64,000 bases of DNA from Actinophytocola sp. (lineage in GTDB: Bacteria > Actinomycetota > Actinomycetes > Mycobacteriales > Pseudonocardiaceae): NCBI GenBank assembly GCA_009377395.1, contig WHUB01000003.1:31673-95672 (forward strand). Reading direction: 5' to 3'. Each line of letters opens with the position of its first letter. Position 1 is the stretch's first letter. The notes beneath the pieces were generated by a model. That model searched no databases. It was given only the letters and a program-made list of their open reading frames with translations, and had not been told where the DNA came from. This document shows, piece by piece, positions 34,078 to 42,893 of the stretch. The translations under genes and the position numbers were made by a program.

Positions 34078-34350
34078 ATGCCAGAACGTCGAGTCGTCGT
34101 CGGGTCGTCCGTCGGCCTGCACGCCCGGCCAGCGGCGTTGTTCGTCCAGGCCGCCACGCGGCAGTCGGTGAACGTGCTGATCGGCAAGGACGGTGGCGAG
34201 TTCGTCGACGCCCGCAGCATCCTGTCCGTCATCGGCCTCGACGCGAAGGGCGGCGACGAGATCGTCCTGCGCGCCGAGGGCGAGGACGCCGACGCGGCGC
34301 TGGACGAACTCGCCCACATGGTCGCGACCGACCACGACGCGCAGGGCTGA
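34078..34350 (+). CDS. ptsH: Phosphocarrier HPr
   Basis: This 90-residue protein has the HPr active site GLHARPA with His15 and the regulatory-site region ARSILSVIGL with Ser47. It transfers phosphate from enzyme I to EIIA. The ATG at 34078 follows AAGGAG; the frame could begin 24 bases earlier but the domain starts here. It lies between the fructose EII and enzyme I genes. Confidence 0.94.
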   Translation: MPERRVVVGSSVGLHARPAALFVQAATRQSVNVLIGKDGGEFVDARSILSVIGLDAKGGDEIVLRAEGEDADAALDELAHMVATDHDAQG

Positions 34351-34355
34351 GGCCG

Positions 34356-36008
34356 ATGAGCAGGTTGAGCGGTATCGGAGTGAGCGCGGGCGTCGCTGCG
34401 GGGCCGGTCGCCAGGCTGGCCAGCCCGCCGGAGTTGCCGCCGGACAGCGGGCCGGAGGTCGACCCGGACGCGGCCGTCACCCGGGCACACCAGGCGCTCG
34501 AGGCGGTTGCCGCCGACCTCGACGCCAGGGCGAGCAGAGCGAGCGGCCCGGCGGCCGACGTGCTGCTCGCGCAGTCGATGATGCCGCGTGACCCGGCGCT
34601 CGCCGACGCGGTGGGCAAGGCCGTCGCCGCGGGCACGTCGTTGCCGCACGCCGTGCACGAGGCGTTCGGCATCTTCCGCGCCGCGCTGGAGGCGGCGGGC
34701 GGCTACCTCGCCGAGCGGGCGGCCGACCTCGACGACCTGTGCCACCGCACCGTCGCCGAGCTGCTCGGCCTGCCGATGCCCGGCCTGCCGGAGCCCGGCC
34801 ATCCCTACGTGCTGCTGGCGACCGACCTGGCGCCGGCCGACACCGCGACGCTGGACCCGAAGCAGGTGCTGGCCATCGTCACGGAGCAGGGCGGGCCGAC
34901 CAGCCACACCGCGATCCTGGCCAAGTCGCTCGGCATTCCGGCGATCGTGGCCTGCGCGTCATCGCGCGAGCTGGCCGACGCGACCGAGGTGCTTGTGGAC
35001 GGACGTGCCGGCACCGTCGACGTCGAGCCCGACCCCGACGAGGCGGAGCGGGCCGTGCTCGCCGAGCGAGAGCGGGCCCGGGCCGTCGCGGCGAGCAGCG
35101 GTCCCGGCCGCACCGCCGACGGCACGCCGGTGAAGCTTCTGGTCAACCTCGGTTCGGCGGCCGAGCTGGCCGCGGCGTCAGAAGTGGACAGCGAGGGCGT
35201 CGGCCTGCTGCGCACCGAGTTCCTCTACCTCAGCCGGACCACCGCGCCGAGCGTCGCCGAGCAGGCGGAGAGCTACGCCGAGGTGTTCGCCGCGTTCGCC
35301 GGTCGCAAGGTCGTGGTTCGGACGCTGGACGCGGGCGCCGACAAGCCGTTGCCGTTCGTCGACCACGGCGAGGAGCCCAACCCCGCTCTGGGGGTGCGGG
35401 GCTGGCGGCTGTCCCGCCGCACTCCCGGCATGCTCGCCGACCAGCTGGCGGCCATCGCCGAGGCGCGGCGCAGACAGGACGCCGACGTCTGGGTCATGGC
35501 GCCGATGATCTCGACCCCGGCCGAGGCGGCGGAGTTCGCCGAGCGCGCGCACGCGCTCGGGCTGCCGGTGGCGGGGACGATGGTCGAGGTGCCCGCGGCG
35601 GCGATCCGCGCGCGGCAGGTGCTGGCCGGGTGCGATTTCGCCAGCATTGGCACCAACGACCTCGGCCAGTACACCCTCGCCGCCGACCGGATGGCCGGTG
35701 AGCTGGCCGACCTGCTCGACCCGTGGCAGCCCGCGCTGCTGGAGCTGGTGCGGACCACGGCGGCAGCGGGCCGCGAGCTGGGCAAGCCGGTCGGCGTATG
35801 CGGCGAGGCGGCGAGCGACCCGCTGCTCGCGCCGGTGCTCGTCGGGCTCGGCGTGACCAGCCTGTCCATGGCGCCATCGGCGATCCCCGAGGTGCGGGCC
35901 GCGCTGGCCGCGCACACCGACGCCGACTGCACCCGGCTCGCCGAGATCGCCGTCGCCGCGAGCGGCGCGGTCGAGGCCCAGGCCGCGGTCGTCGACGCGG
36001 CACACTGA
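34356..36008 (+). CDS. ptsI: PTS enzyme I (phosphoenolpyruvate-protein phosphotransferase)
   Basis: This 550-residue protein has the phosphohistidine motif GGPTSHTAILAKSLGIPA (179-196, His184), the PEP-binding region GVGLLRTEFLY, and IGTNDLGQYTLAADR and GVCGEAASDP near the end. It takes phosphate from PEP and gives it to HPr. Five bases separate it from ptsH. It closes the fructose operon and is followed by a strong hairpin. Confidence 0.95.
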   Translation: MSRLSGIGVSAGVAAGPVARLASPPELPPDSGPEVDPDAAVTRAHQALEAVAADLDARASRASGPAADVLLAQSMMPRDPALADAVGKAVAAGTSLPHAVHEAFGIFRAALEAAGGYLAERAADLDDLCHRTVAELLGLPMPGLPEPGHPYVLLATDLAPADTATLDPKQVLAIVTEQGGPTSHTAILAKSLGIPAIVACASSRELADATEVLVDGRAGTVDVEPDPDEAERAVLAERERARAVAASSGPGRTADGTPVKLLVNLGSAAELAAASEVDSEGVGLLRTEFLYLSRTTAPSVAEQAESYAEVFAAFAGRKVVVRTLDAGADKPLPFVDHGEEPNPALGVRGWRLSRRTPGMLADQLAAIAEARRRQDADVWVMAPMISTPAEAAEFAERAHALGLPVAGTMVEVPAAAIRARQVLAGCDFASIGTNDLGQYTLAADRMAGELADLLDPWQPALLELVRTTAAAGRELGKPVGVCGEAASDPLLAPVLVGLGVTSLSMAPSAIPEVRAALAAHTDADCTRLAEIAVAASGAVEAQAAVVDAAH

Positions 36009-36020
36009 CCCCGCCCTCAA

Positions 36021-36052
36021 GTGCGCCTGCCGCCATGCGGCGGCAGGCGCAC
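36021..36052 (+). terminator. Terminator of the fru-pts operon
   Basis: A perfect 14-bp stem (36021-36034 with 36039-36052) around the loop ATGC begins 12 bases after the ptsI stop. There is no T-run after it. Confidence 0.75.
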
Positions 36053-36142
36053 GGGCGGCTGTCGATAGCCCAGTGAGGTGAACCCGGGCTCATGTCGGTC
36101 CACATCATGCGGAAACCCACCCCTTGGCGGGACAATCGTGTC

Positions 36143-36556
36143 GTGACCAAAGACAACGACACCCATTCCGCCACGTCCCGCCAGACCGAGGTCGACCGGC
36201 CGGAGCCGCAAGAGACCCAGCCGCTGACCACCGAGGAGGACGTCGTCCGGCCTCCCGAGGCGGAGACCACCGGACCGGCCAAGCTCAAGCCGACCCGGAT
36301 CAGCGGCACCTGGGTCGCGGTGATCGTCGCCGTCGTCGTGCTGGTGTTCCTGCTGATCTTCATCCTGCAGAACTCGGACTCGGCGACGGTGCACTACCTC
36401 GGCCTGTCCGGCACGCTGCCGCTCGGCGTCGCGCTGCTGTTCGCGTCGGTCGGGGGAGCGCTGCTCGTCGCGCTGGTCGGCGCCGCCCGGATCCTGCAAC
36501 TGCGCCGGTTCGCCCGGCGGGCGTCCACCCGTCAGCGCAGCCAGAGCACGCCCTAA
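36143..36556 (+). CDS. LapA-domain membrane protein
   Basis: This 137-residue protein has an acidic, disordered N-terminus (about 1-50), then the LapA (PF06305-type) pattern: a helix (WVAVIVAVVVLVFLLIFILQ), NSDSATVHYLG, and a second helix (GVALLFASVGGALLVALVGA), ending in a basic tail. Its role in actinomycetes is unknown. I chose the GTG at 36143; an ATG at 36107 is possible. Its TAA shares bases with the opposing TAG (CTAA at 36553-36556). Confidence 0.75.
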   Translation: MTKDNDTHSATSRQTEVDRPEPQETQPLTTEEDVVRPPEAETTGPAKLKPTRISGTWVAVIVAVVVLVFLLIFILQNSDSATVHYLGLSGTLPLGVALLFASVGGALLVALVGAARILQLRRFARRASTRQRSQSTP

Positions 36557-37461
36557 CGCGCGGCGGCCTCGCGCTCGCGGACCTGCGCCGGTGTGACGGT
36601 CTCGCGACGTGCGGGCTCACCGGCGGTGAGGTGCTGCCGGAACAGTCGCGCGGTGCCGGGCATGAGGCCGCGCAGCACGGCGAGCCGGACCGACGGCGAG
36701 CGGCCGATCCGCATCGCCACCCGCGTCGCGGGGCGGATCGCCGCGTCGAACAGCCGGGGCTGGTCGAAACCGCCGAGTCGGCGCATCCACTCGGGCAGGC
36801 TCGCGATCACCGGTGGCGCGATGAGCCTGCTGCCGGCCCACAGCCGCAGCCCGCCGTTGGCGCGCGGCGTGCGCAGCAGATAGTGCATGCCCTGGTGGGC
36901 GCGCTCGGAGACGCACAGTCGCGGCCGCACCTCGGCGAAGTACGCGCGCACGTCGTCGCGGGAGCGGGGGATGCTGGCCGGGTCGCAGGTCTGTAGCTCG
37001 GCGGCGAGCGCACAGTCGGCCCAGTAGCGCGACTCCGCCGCCGGGCTCAGCGGGCCGGGGCCGTACGTCTCGTAGCACTTGAGCACCGAGTGCCAGCCGG
37101 TGATGTGGATCCATCGCTGCGACTCGGGGTTGTTGGCGCTGTAGCGCTTGCCGCTGATCGGCTCGATGCCGGTGGCCTTGGTGTGCACTCGCATCAGGGC
37201 GTCGGACGCCGCGATCGCGGTCGGCCCGTCGCCGACGGCGACGGTGAGGAAGTAGGCGAAGGTGCGGTCGAGCCGCAGGTGAGGGTCGGTGTAGATGCCC
37301 GCCATGTCGGCGACCGCCGCGGTGAGAAACGGGTCGAAGTGCTCCAGCACGACGGCGCGCTGGAATCCGAGCAGGGCGGTCGGCGCGGTCCACACCTGCC
37401 AGGTCGGCGAGTCCGGTCCGAAGAACCCGTAATCGCTTTGCCGAATCGACGCGCTCGTCAT
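36553..37461 (-). CDS. MpaB-family oxygenase (DUF2236)
   Basis: This 302-residue protein matches the MpaB/latex-clearing-protein fold: FLTVAVGDGPTAIAASDALM, RYSANNPESQRWIHITGWHS and LRLWAGSRLIAPPVIASLPE. MpaB-type proteins are heme oxygenases acting on aldehydes or polyisoprenes. The RWIHITGWHS segment carries histidines of the type proposed as heme ligands. The ATG at 37461 has GGAG seven bases before; one at 37476 is also in frame. It is divergent from a TetR gene. Confidence 0.82.
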   Translation of the reverse strand: MTSASIRQSDYGFFGPDSPTWQVWTAPTALLGFQRAVVLEHFDPFLTAAVADMAGIYTDPHLRLDRTFAYFLTVAVGDGPTAIAASDALMRVHTKATGIEPISGKRYSANNPESQRWIHITGWHSVLKCYETYGPGPLSPAAESRYWADCALAAELQTCDPASIPRSRDDVRAYFAEVRPRLCVSERAHQGMHYLLRTPRANGGLRLWAGSRLIAPPVIASLPEWMRRLGGFDQPRLFDAAIRPATRVAMRIGRSPSVRLAVLRGLMPGTARLFRQHLTAGEPARRETVTPAQVREREAAAR

Positions 37462-37483
37462 CCTGCCGCTCCCCATCTCCTCT

Positions 37484-37520
37484 TACTACTGTCGCGTAGT
37501 AATATGCTACGTGAGCGTAG
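37484..37520. promoter_or_regulatory. Tandem inverted repeats between mpaB-like gene and TetR
   Basis: TACTAC (37484-37489) pairs with GTAGTA (37496-37501), and CTACG (37507-37511) pairs with CGTAG (37516-37520). The two palindromes share the TAC/GTA core and sit in the divergent promoter, fitting TetR operators. Confidence 0.65.
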
Positions 37521-37541
37521 TATTGTCCAGCGGGAGGCACG

Positions 37542-38189
37542 GTGGCGGCCACGGCGACCAGGCGGAAACGACGGACCTACGCGCCTCGCGTGCCGGCCGA
37601 GCAACGGCGTGCGCAGCTGCTCGACGCCGCATTGCACCTGGTCGTGAGCCGTGGCCACAACGCCGTCAGGATGGCCGCCGTCGCCGATCAGGCCGGCGTC
37701 ACGAAGCCGGTCGTCTACGGGATGTACGCCAATCGCGCGGAGTTGCTCGCCGCCCTGCTCCGGCGTGAGTCCGAGCAGGCGCTCGCCCAGGTGCTCGACG
37801 TCCTGCCCGAGGACAGGGCGGGACGTCGTCCTGGCGAGCTGCTGTCCGACGTCCTCGATCGGTTCCTCGCTGCCGTGCGCGCGGCGCCGGAGCGCTGGCA
37901 TTGCGTCGTCATGCCGATGCCGGACATGCCGGCCGAGTTCCACGCCGCCCGCGAGCAGGCTCGCGGTGTCGCGCTGGCCCGTGCGGAACAGCTCGTCCGA
38001 GACCAGGTGCGCGCGGTGGGCGCCTCGCCCGAGCTCGACCCGGAGATTCTGGCCCACACCCTGGTCAGCCTGTTCGAGATGGCCGCCCGCCTCGTGCTCA
38101 CCGAGCCCGAGCGCTTCCACCCCGCCCGCTTCGCCGCCACCCTCCGGGCGGCGTTGGGCAGCGCTATGAGCCATCGATCCGGGCGATGA
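37542..38189 (+). CDS. TetR-family regulator
   Basis: This 215-residue TetR protein has a basic N-terminal arm (TRRKRRTYAPRV) and a helix-turn-helix at about 30-75 (AVRMAAVADQAGVTKPVVYG). GGGAGG lies upstream of its GTG. It probably represses the divergent MpaB-type oxygenase. Its 3' end overlaps the AbiEii gene on the other strand by 26 bases. Confidence 0.87.
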   Translation: MAATATRRKRRTYAPRVPAEQRRAQLLDAALHLVVSRGHNAVRMAAVADQAGVTKPVVYGMYANRAELLAALLRRESEQALAQVLDVLPEDRAGRRPGELLSDVLDRFLAAVRAAPERWHCVVMPMPDMPAEFHAAREQARGVALARAEQLVRDQVRAVGASPELDPEILAHTLVSLFEMAARLVLTEPERFHPARFAATLRAALGSAMSHRSGR

Positions 38190-39012
38190 GCTGGTTGGTC
38201 CAGGTGACGGCGTCGTCCAGGGCCGGGAGCACGTCGAGCCCCTCGGCCTCGGCCGCGTACCGCGCGGACCACCCTCGCCGGGCTGTGACGTGTGGTGGCC
38301 AGCGGTGTGCCCGCCTGGCGGCGAAGAGTCGCACTGCGACGTCGCGAAGTTCCACCAGTGTGCCCTGGTAGGCGCGTGTCGCGAGTTGGAGGTCGACCAG
38401 GTCGTGCGCTCGGTCGTTGATCCAGGTGTCGTGGTCGGGCGCTGTACAGGCGTGCAGCTTCTGCGCGATCTGATGGGTCAGCGGGAGGGCCGGCACGGGT
38501 TGGGGAGCGGGAAGGCCCAACTCGTCGAACCAAGCTGCGGCGTCATGCACGCCGATGGTGTCGGGTTGCGCGAGTCCATCGGCCTCCTCGGCAGCGACTT
38601 CTACGGTGATCGTTCCGAACGGTCCGCCCTGATATTCGAGTTTGGCGCGGTATCGGTGTGGGCGATAGCCATCGGGCACCGCTGTTTCGATCACGCCGTC
38701 GTCAACGAGCACACCCGAGAATCCCGCCCATCCGGTCCGAAGGGCCGTGCCGAACTGCTCGCGGAATCGGTCGATGGTGACTCGGCGAACCGTGTCGAGG
38801 TCACTCGACACCCGTGTCGCCCGGGTTCCCACTCGGATCTCGATGTTGGACGCGCCCTTGATGACCGCGCAGTCGTCCCGCGAGAGGAGCTGACCGAGAA
38901 CGACGATGCCGATCAGCCGCCGGACGCGCCGTTCCGGGACGGCCTGAGCGCGAGCGAGGTTACGCAGCCGCGCGTCAAGAGATCGGAGGCCGGTCGGCGG
39001 AGTGCGGGTCAT
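38164..39012 (-). CDS. AbiEii-type nucleotidyltransferase toxin
   Basis: This 282-residue protein has the DNA polymerase beta-type nucleotidyltransferase motif of type IV toxins: KGASNIEIR (52-60) and, after a short loop, SSDLD (69-73) with the metal-binding Asp71 and Asp73. AbiEii/MenT enzymes add nucleotides to target RNA such as tRNA acceptor ends and give abortive-infection immunity to phage. The glycine-serine motif is GAS rather than GGT/GGS. Its start overlaps the antitoxin stop (ATGA). Confidence 0.85.
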   Translation of the reverse strand: MTRTPPTGLRSLDARLRNLARAQAVPERRVRRLIGIVVLGQLLSRDDCAVIKGASNIEIRVGTRATRVSSDLDTVRRVTIDRFREQFGTALRTGWAGFSGVLVDDGVIETAVPDGYRPHRYRAKLEYQGGPFGTITVEVAAEEADGLAQPDTIGVHDAAAWFDELGLPAPQPVPALPLTHQIAQKLHACTAPDHDTWINDRAHDLVDLQLATRAYQGTLVELRDVAVRLFAARRAHRWPPHVTARRGWSARYAAEAEGLDVLPALDDAVTWTNQLIARIDGS

Positions 39013-39566
39013 CGCGGCTCCGTCAGGTTCGCCACGACGTCGTCGTACTCGGACGCCAGCAGCAGCCCGTCGCGTCTTGCCTGGTGAGCCGCGTCGAGCA
39101 GTCTGTCGGTCATGATCAAGCTGCGGCAGTCGACGAGTGCCCTAGCGACGGTGGTAGCTGGGATCTGGAAGTAGCTGGTCAGGTCCGATGCCGGGATGTG
39201 CTCGGTGATGATCGTGACGTCGTCCCGGGGATGGGTCTTGCGAACCCGGTGTGGCGTGGCGACTCGGACGCTTCGGGGGTTGGCCAACGCGAGGTCATGC
39301 AGCGCGAGGACCGCGTCGTATGCCAGCACGGCGTCGGGGCCGGTCCACAGCACAGCCTCCATGAACGTGTCGCGCGCAGAGGCCGGTGCGTCGGGAAAGC
39401 GATAGAGCCTACGGTCGATCCGCACGAGTCGACCGCGCGCGGCCAACTTGCGCAGCTCGACCGGCGGGATGCCGAGCCGGGCAGCGTCCGCCGTGGTGAC
39501 GTATCCGTACTGGTCCAGCGCCAACTCCCAGAGGCGCCGCCGATACGTGTCTGCCGGTTGAGGCAT
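39009..39566 (-). CDS. AbiEi-type antitoxin/regulator
   Basis: This 185-residue protein has an N-terminal winged helix (LALDQYGYVTTADAARLGIP, then VELRKLAARGRLVRIDRRLY) and an AbiEi C-terminal domain (AVLAYDAVLALHDLALANPR). AbiEi proteins silence the toxin and repress the operon by binding inverted repeats. I chose the ATG at 39566 because the domain starts there; that ATG lies inside the 18-bp-arm palindrome upstream. Confidence 0.85.
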   Translation of the reverse strand: MPQPADTYRRRLWELALDQYGYVTTADAARLGIPPVELRKLAARGRLVRIDRRLYRFPDAPASARDTFMEAVLWTGPDAVLAYDAVLALHDLALANPRSVRVATPHRVRKTHPRDDVTIITEHIPASDLTSYFQIPATTVARALVDCRSLIMTDRLLDAAHQARRDGLLLASEYDDVVANLTEPR

Positions 39567-39603
39567 GGCAGAACCGTACCGTTTTCGGTACGGTTCTGCC
39601 ATG
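39564..39603. promoter_or_regulatory. 40-bp palindrome at the AbiE start, operator
   Basis: Perfect 18-base arms (39564-39581 and 39586-39603; core GAACCGTACCG/CGGTACGGTTC) flank TTTT. The left arm includes the antitoxin's start codon, so the operator and start site coincide and any leader is nearly absent or folds over the start. Confidence 0.8.
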
Positions 39604-39619
39604 TGACTCGCCGCGATTT

Positions 39620-39889
39620 TCAGACCGGGTCGAGATCGCCGACCTCGATGAGCGGCGACGGTGCGCTGTCCGCCGATCGCCCTGGCCCCGCCCACAGGTA
39701 CACGACCGTGCCCCGCTCCGCCCCGGCCGTACCGATCGGACGCTGGTCGGTGATCACACCGTTGGTCGGCGCGGCCGTATCGCCTGGTCCCTTCGGGATC
39801 AGGCCCGCCTTGCGCACGATCTCACCGGCGTCCGTCGCGCTGAGGCCAACGACGTCGGGCACCTCGGTGATCGGCCGCTCACCGAACAT
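39620..39889 (-). CDS. Single-PASTA-domain protein
   Basis: This 89-residue protein holds one PASTA domain (residues about 8-68: VPDVVGLSATDAGEIVRKAG, then GVITDQRPIGTAGAERGTVV). PASTA domains bind peptidoglycan or beta-lactams in Ser/Thr kinases and penicillin-binding proteins; here there is no kinase, membrane anchor or signal peptide. It could be a stand-alone module. The ATG at 39889 has no strong binding site. It ends 17 bases before the AbiE palindrome. Confidence 0.7.
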   Translation of the reverse strand: MFGERPITEVPDVVGLSATDAGEIVRKAGLIPKGPGDTAAPTNGVITDQRPIGTAGAERGTVVYLWAGPGRSADSAPSPLIEVGDLDPV

Positions 39890-40003
39890 GGCATCGAGTG
39901 TAGAACCCGGCCCAACCGGCCGCTGGCATACCGAGCTAACCGTACACAGATTCAGTATCTTAATGTTCTGGACAGTTGTGATATTTGGTTCGAGAATCGA
40001 CCT

Positions 40004-42778
40004 GTGCTGGACGCGGTCGTGGGGCGGGACGCGGAATTGGCCGCCGTCGGGCGGCTGCTCGAGTGGGTCGACTCCGGCCCGGCCATGCTCGCGCTCACCG
40101 GCGAGGCCGGCATCGGGAAGACCACCGTCTGGCACCACGGCGTCCGGCGGGCGCGGGACCGCGGCTTCACCCCGCTGATCTGCCGCCCGGCCGCCGCCGA
40201 GGTCCGGCTCAGCTATGCCGGGCTGGCCGACCTGCTCTCCGATATGCCGCCCGGCGCCTTCGCCCGGTTGCCACCGCCACAGCGGCGGGCGCTGGACGCG
40301 GCGCTGCTCCGTGGCCGCGACGACGACCCGGCACCCGACGAACGGGCGGTCGCCGCCGGACTGCTGTCCCTGCTGCGCGGGCTCGCGCGCACCATGCCGG
40401 TGCTGCTGGCGATCGACGACGTTCAGTGGCTGGACGAGCCGACCCGGCGGGTGGTCGAGTTCGCGGTGCGTCGATGTTCCGGCCAGGTCGCCACGCTGGT
40501 CACGCTGCGCGGCGACGACACCGCCGCGCTGGCCGGGCTCCGCCCCGGCGAGCCCGACCGGCTGGAGACGGTGTCCGTCGGCCCGCTGAGCCTCGCCGCG
40601 CTGCACCACGTGCTGAGCCAGCACACCGGACGGATCTGGCGGCGCCCCGCGCTGGTGCGGATCGCGCAGGCCTGCGGCGGCAACCCGTTCTACGCGCTCG
40701 AGCTCGCCCGGTCGAGCGGCGAGCACAACCACGGACCCACCGTGCTCCCCGACACGCTGCGGGAGCTGGTGCGGGAGCGGCTGGCGCATTCCTCGCCGCC
40801 GGTGCGGGAGGCGCTGCTGGTGGCCAGCGCGCTCGCCGCGCCGCGCGTCGACCTGGTCGAGCGGGCGGTCGGAGGCGACGCCGGTTCGCTGCTCGGCGAG
40901 GCCGAAGACCAGGGCGTCGTCGCGCTCTCCGGCAACGGCGAGGTGCGGTTCAGCCATCCGTTGCTCGCCAACGGCGTGTACTCCGACGCCAGCCCCAGCG
41001 CCCGGCGCGCGCTGCACCGGCGGCTGAGCGGCGTCGTCGACGACGTCGAAGAGCGCGCCCGCCACCTTGCCCTCGCCACGCTCGGGCCGGACGACGAGAC
41101 GATCGCCGCGCTCGACGACGCGGCCGACCTCGCCCGTAGGCGGGGAGCGCCCGCGGCCAGCGCCGAGTTGCGCGATCTCGCGCTCAGCCTCGGCGCCAAC
41201 GGCCCCCTCCGGCGCATCAAGGCGGCCCACGATCACGTCAACGCGGGCGACCCGAGCCGGGCACGGCAGCTGCTCGAGTCGGCCATCGCTGACCTCGACG
41301 CCGGCCCCGTCCGCGCCGACGCGCTCGCGCTGCTCGGCCAGATCCACTACCTCGTCGAGGACTACGCCAGCGCGGCGACGGTGCTGGAACAGGCGCTCGC
41401 CGAGGCGGGATCGGACCTCGCGCTGCGGGTCTTCCTCGCGCTCGAGCTCGGCTTCGCGTTCGTCAACGGCGGCCGCGTCGCCGAGGCCCTTCCGCTGGCC
41501 AAGACCGCGCTCGCCGAGGCGGAAGAGCTCGATGACAAGGGCCTGCTCGCGGAGGCGATCGGCGCGCTAGCCATCGTCCGGTTCCTCGACGGACAGGGCG
41601 TCGACGAGGCGGCGTTCACCCGCGCGCTCGAGCTGGAGGACATCGACCGGCCGAGCCACGCCACCCGGTGGCCCGCGCTGAACGCCGCCATGGTGACGCT
41701 ATGGAGCCACCAGCTAGAGGAGGCGAGAGCCGGGCTCGCCAAGCTGCGCGAGCGCTGCCTCGACCGCGGGATGGAGAGCGATCTGTGGTTCGTCTGCTAC
41801 CACGAGGCCTCCGTCGAGCTGCGGTTAGGCGACGTGGTGGCGGCGGAGCGACTCGTCGCCGACATGGCCGAGCGCGCCACGCTGACCGGGGCCGACCTGC
41901 CGCAGGCGTTCGCGCTGAGCGCCCGCGCCCAGGTGCAGGCGTGGGTCGGCGAGGTCGAGGCGGCGAGAACCAACGGGCAGACCGCGCTCGCCACGATCAC
42001 CGAGGCGGGCATGGTGTCGGGCGCGCTGTTCACGCTGTCGACGCTGGGATTCGCCGAGCTGTCGGCGGGCAACTTCGAGCGGACGGCCGAGCTGCTGGTG
42101 CCCGCCGCCGCGCAGATGGCGGCCATGGGGCTCAAAGAACCGGCGGTCACCCCCTTCCTGCCCGACGCGGTGCAGGCGCTGGTCGCGCTCAACCGGCCCG
42201 ACGAGGCCGAACCGCTCGTCGCTTTGCTTGAGGACAGCGGCCGTCGTCCCGGCCGGGGCTGGGCCGCCGCGGTCGGCGCCCGCTGCCGTGCCCTGCTGCT
42301 GGCCGCGCGGCGGCAGACCGACGACGCGGCCGGGGCGTTCGGTCGCGCGCTGGCCGCTCACGAGCGCGTCCCGCAGCTGCGCTACGACCGGGGCCGCACG
42401 CTCCTGGCGCTCGGTGAGTTCCAGCGGCGCCGCAACCAGCGCCGCGCCGCGCACGAGTCGCTGACCGAGGCGGCCCGGCTGTTCGCCGAGGTCGGGGCCG
42501 TGCAGTGGGAGCGCAACGCGCGCACCGAGCTAGACCGGGTCGGGATGCAGGCAGGCGCGGGGAACGAGCTGACCGCGACCGAGCAGCACGTCGCCGAGCT
42601 CGCCGCGTCCGGGATGACGGTGCGCGAGATGGCCGTCGCGCTGCTCGTCAGCCCCAAGACCGTCGAGGCTCACCTCACTCGCATCTACCGCAAGCTCGGC
42701 ATCCGCTCCCGGGCCGAGCTGGGGCGGATCACCGCCGACCGCAAAGCAGGGAGGCCATACCAAGCAGACCGGACGTAA
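40004..42778 (+). CDS. Large LuxR-family ATPase regulator (LAL/MalT type)
   Basis: This 924-residue protein has an AAA/STAND ATPase domain: Walker A GEAGIGKT (33-40) and Walker B VLLAIDD (133-139). A long helical, TPR-like middle follows, then a C-terminal LuxR helix-turn-helix (LTATEQHVAELAASGMTVRE, then SPKTVEAHLTRIYRKLGIRS, about 860-905). LAL regulators activate local operons on binding a ligand or ATP. The GTG at 40004 puts the P-loop domain at the very start. Two small genes follow on the same strand. Confidence 0.88.
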   Translation: MLDAVVGRDAELAAVGRLLEWVDSGPAMLALTGEAGIGKTTVWHHGVRRARDRGFTPLICRPAAAEVRLSYAGLADLLSDMPPGAFARLPPPQRRALDAALLRGRDDDPAPDERAVAAGLLSLLRGLARTMPVLLAIDDVQWLDEPTRRVVEFAVRRCSGQVATLVTLRGDDTAALAGLRPGEPDRLETVSVGPLSLAALHHVLSQHTGRIWRRPALVRIAQACGGNPFYALELARSSGEHNHGPTVLPDTLRELVRERLAHSSPPVREALLVASALAAPRVDLVERAVGGDAGSLLGEAEDQGVVALSGNGEVRFSHPLLANGVYSDASPSARRALHRRLSGVVDDVEERARHLALATLGPDDETIAALDDAADLARRRGAPAASAELRDLALSLGANGPLRRIKAAHDHVNAGDPSRARQLLESAIADLDAGPVRADALALLGQIHYLVEDYASAATVLEQALAEAGSDLALRVFLALELGFAFVNGGRVAEALPLAKTALAEAEELDDKGLLAEAIGALAIVRFLDGQGVDEAAFTRALELEDIDRPSHATRWPALNAAMVTLWSHQLEEARAGLAKLRERCLDRGMESDLWFVCYHEASVELRLGDVVAAERLVADMAERATLTGADLPQAFALSARAQVQAWVGEVEAARTNGQTALATITEAGMVSGALFTLSTLGFAELSAGNFERTAELLVPAAAQMAAMGLKEPAVTPFLPDAVQALVALNRPDEAEPLVALLEDSGRRPGRGWAAAVGARCRALLLAARRQTDDAAGAFGRALAAHERVPQLRYDRGRTLLALGEFQRRRNQRRAAHESLTEAARLFAEVGAVQWERNARTELDRVGMQAGAGNELTATEQHVAELAASGMTVREMAVALLVSPKTVEAHLTRIYRKLGIRSRAELGRITADRKAGRPYQADRT

Positions 42779-42893
42779 GCGGACGTGCCATCTTGGTTTG
42801 CCTCGCACGTTCGCTTGCGTCCGATCGAATTGGTATCTACGGACACTGTAGGGGTTCACCCGATGCGGTGAAGCATGTCGCTGCGACATCGTC

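Noticed and set aside
39620..41347. 575-codon open frame on the minus strand ending in a PASTA domain
   Set aside because: Only the last 89 codons are real; the rest is antisense to the LuxR-family ATPase and crosses its promoter.
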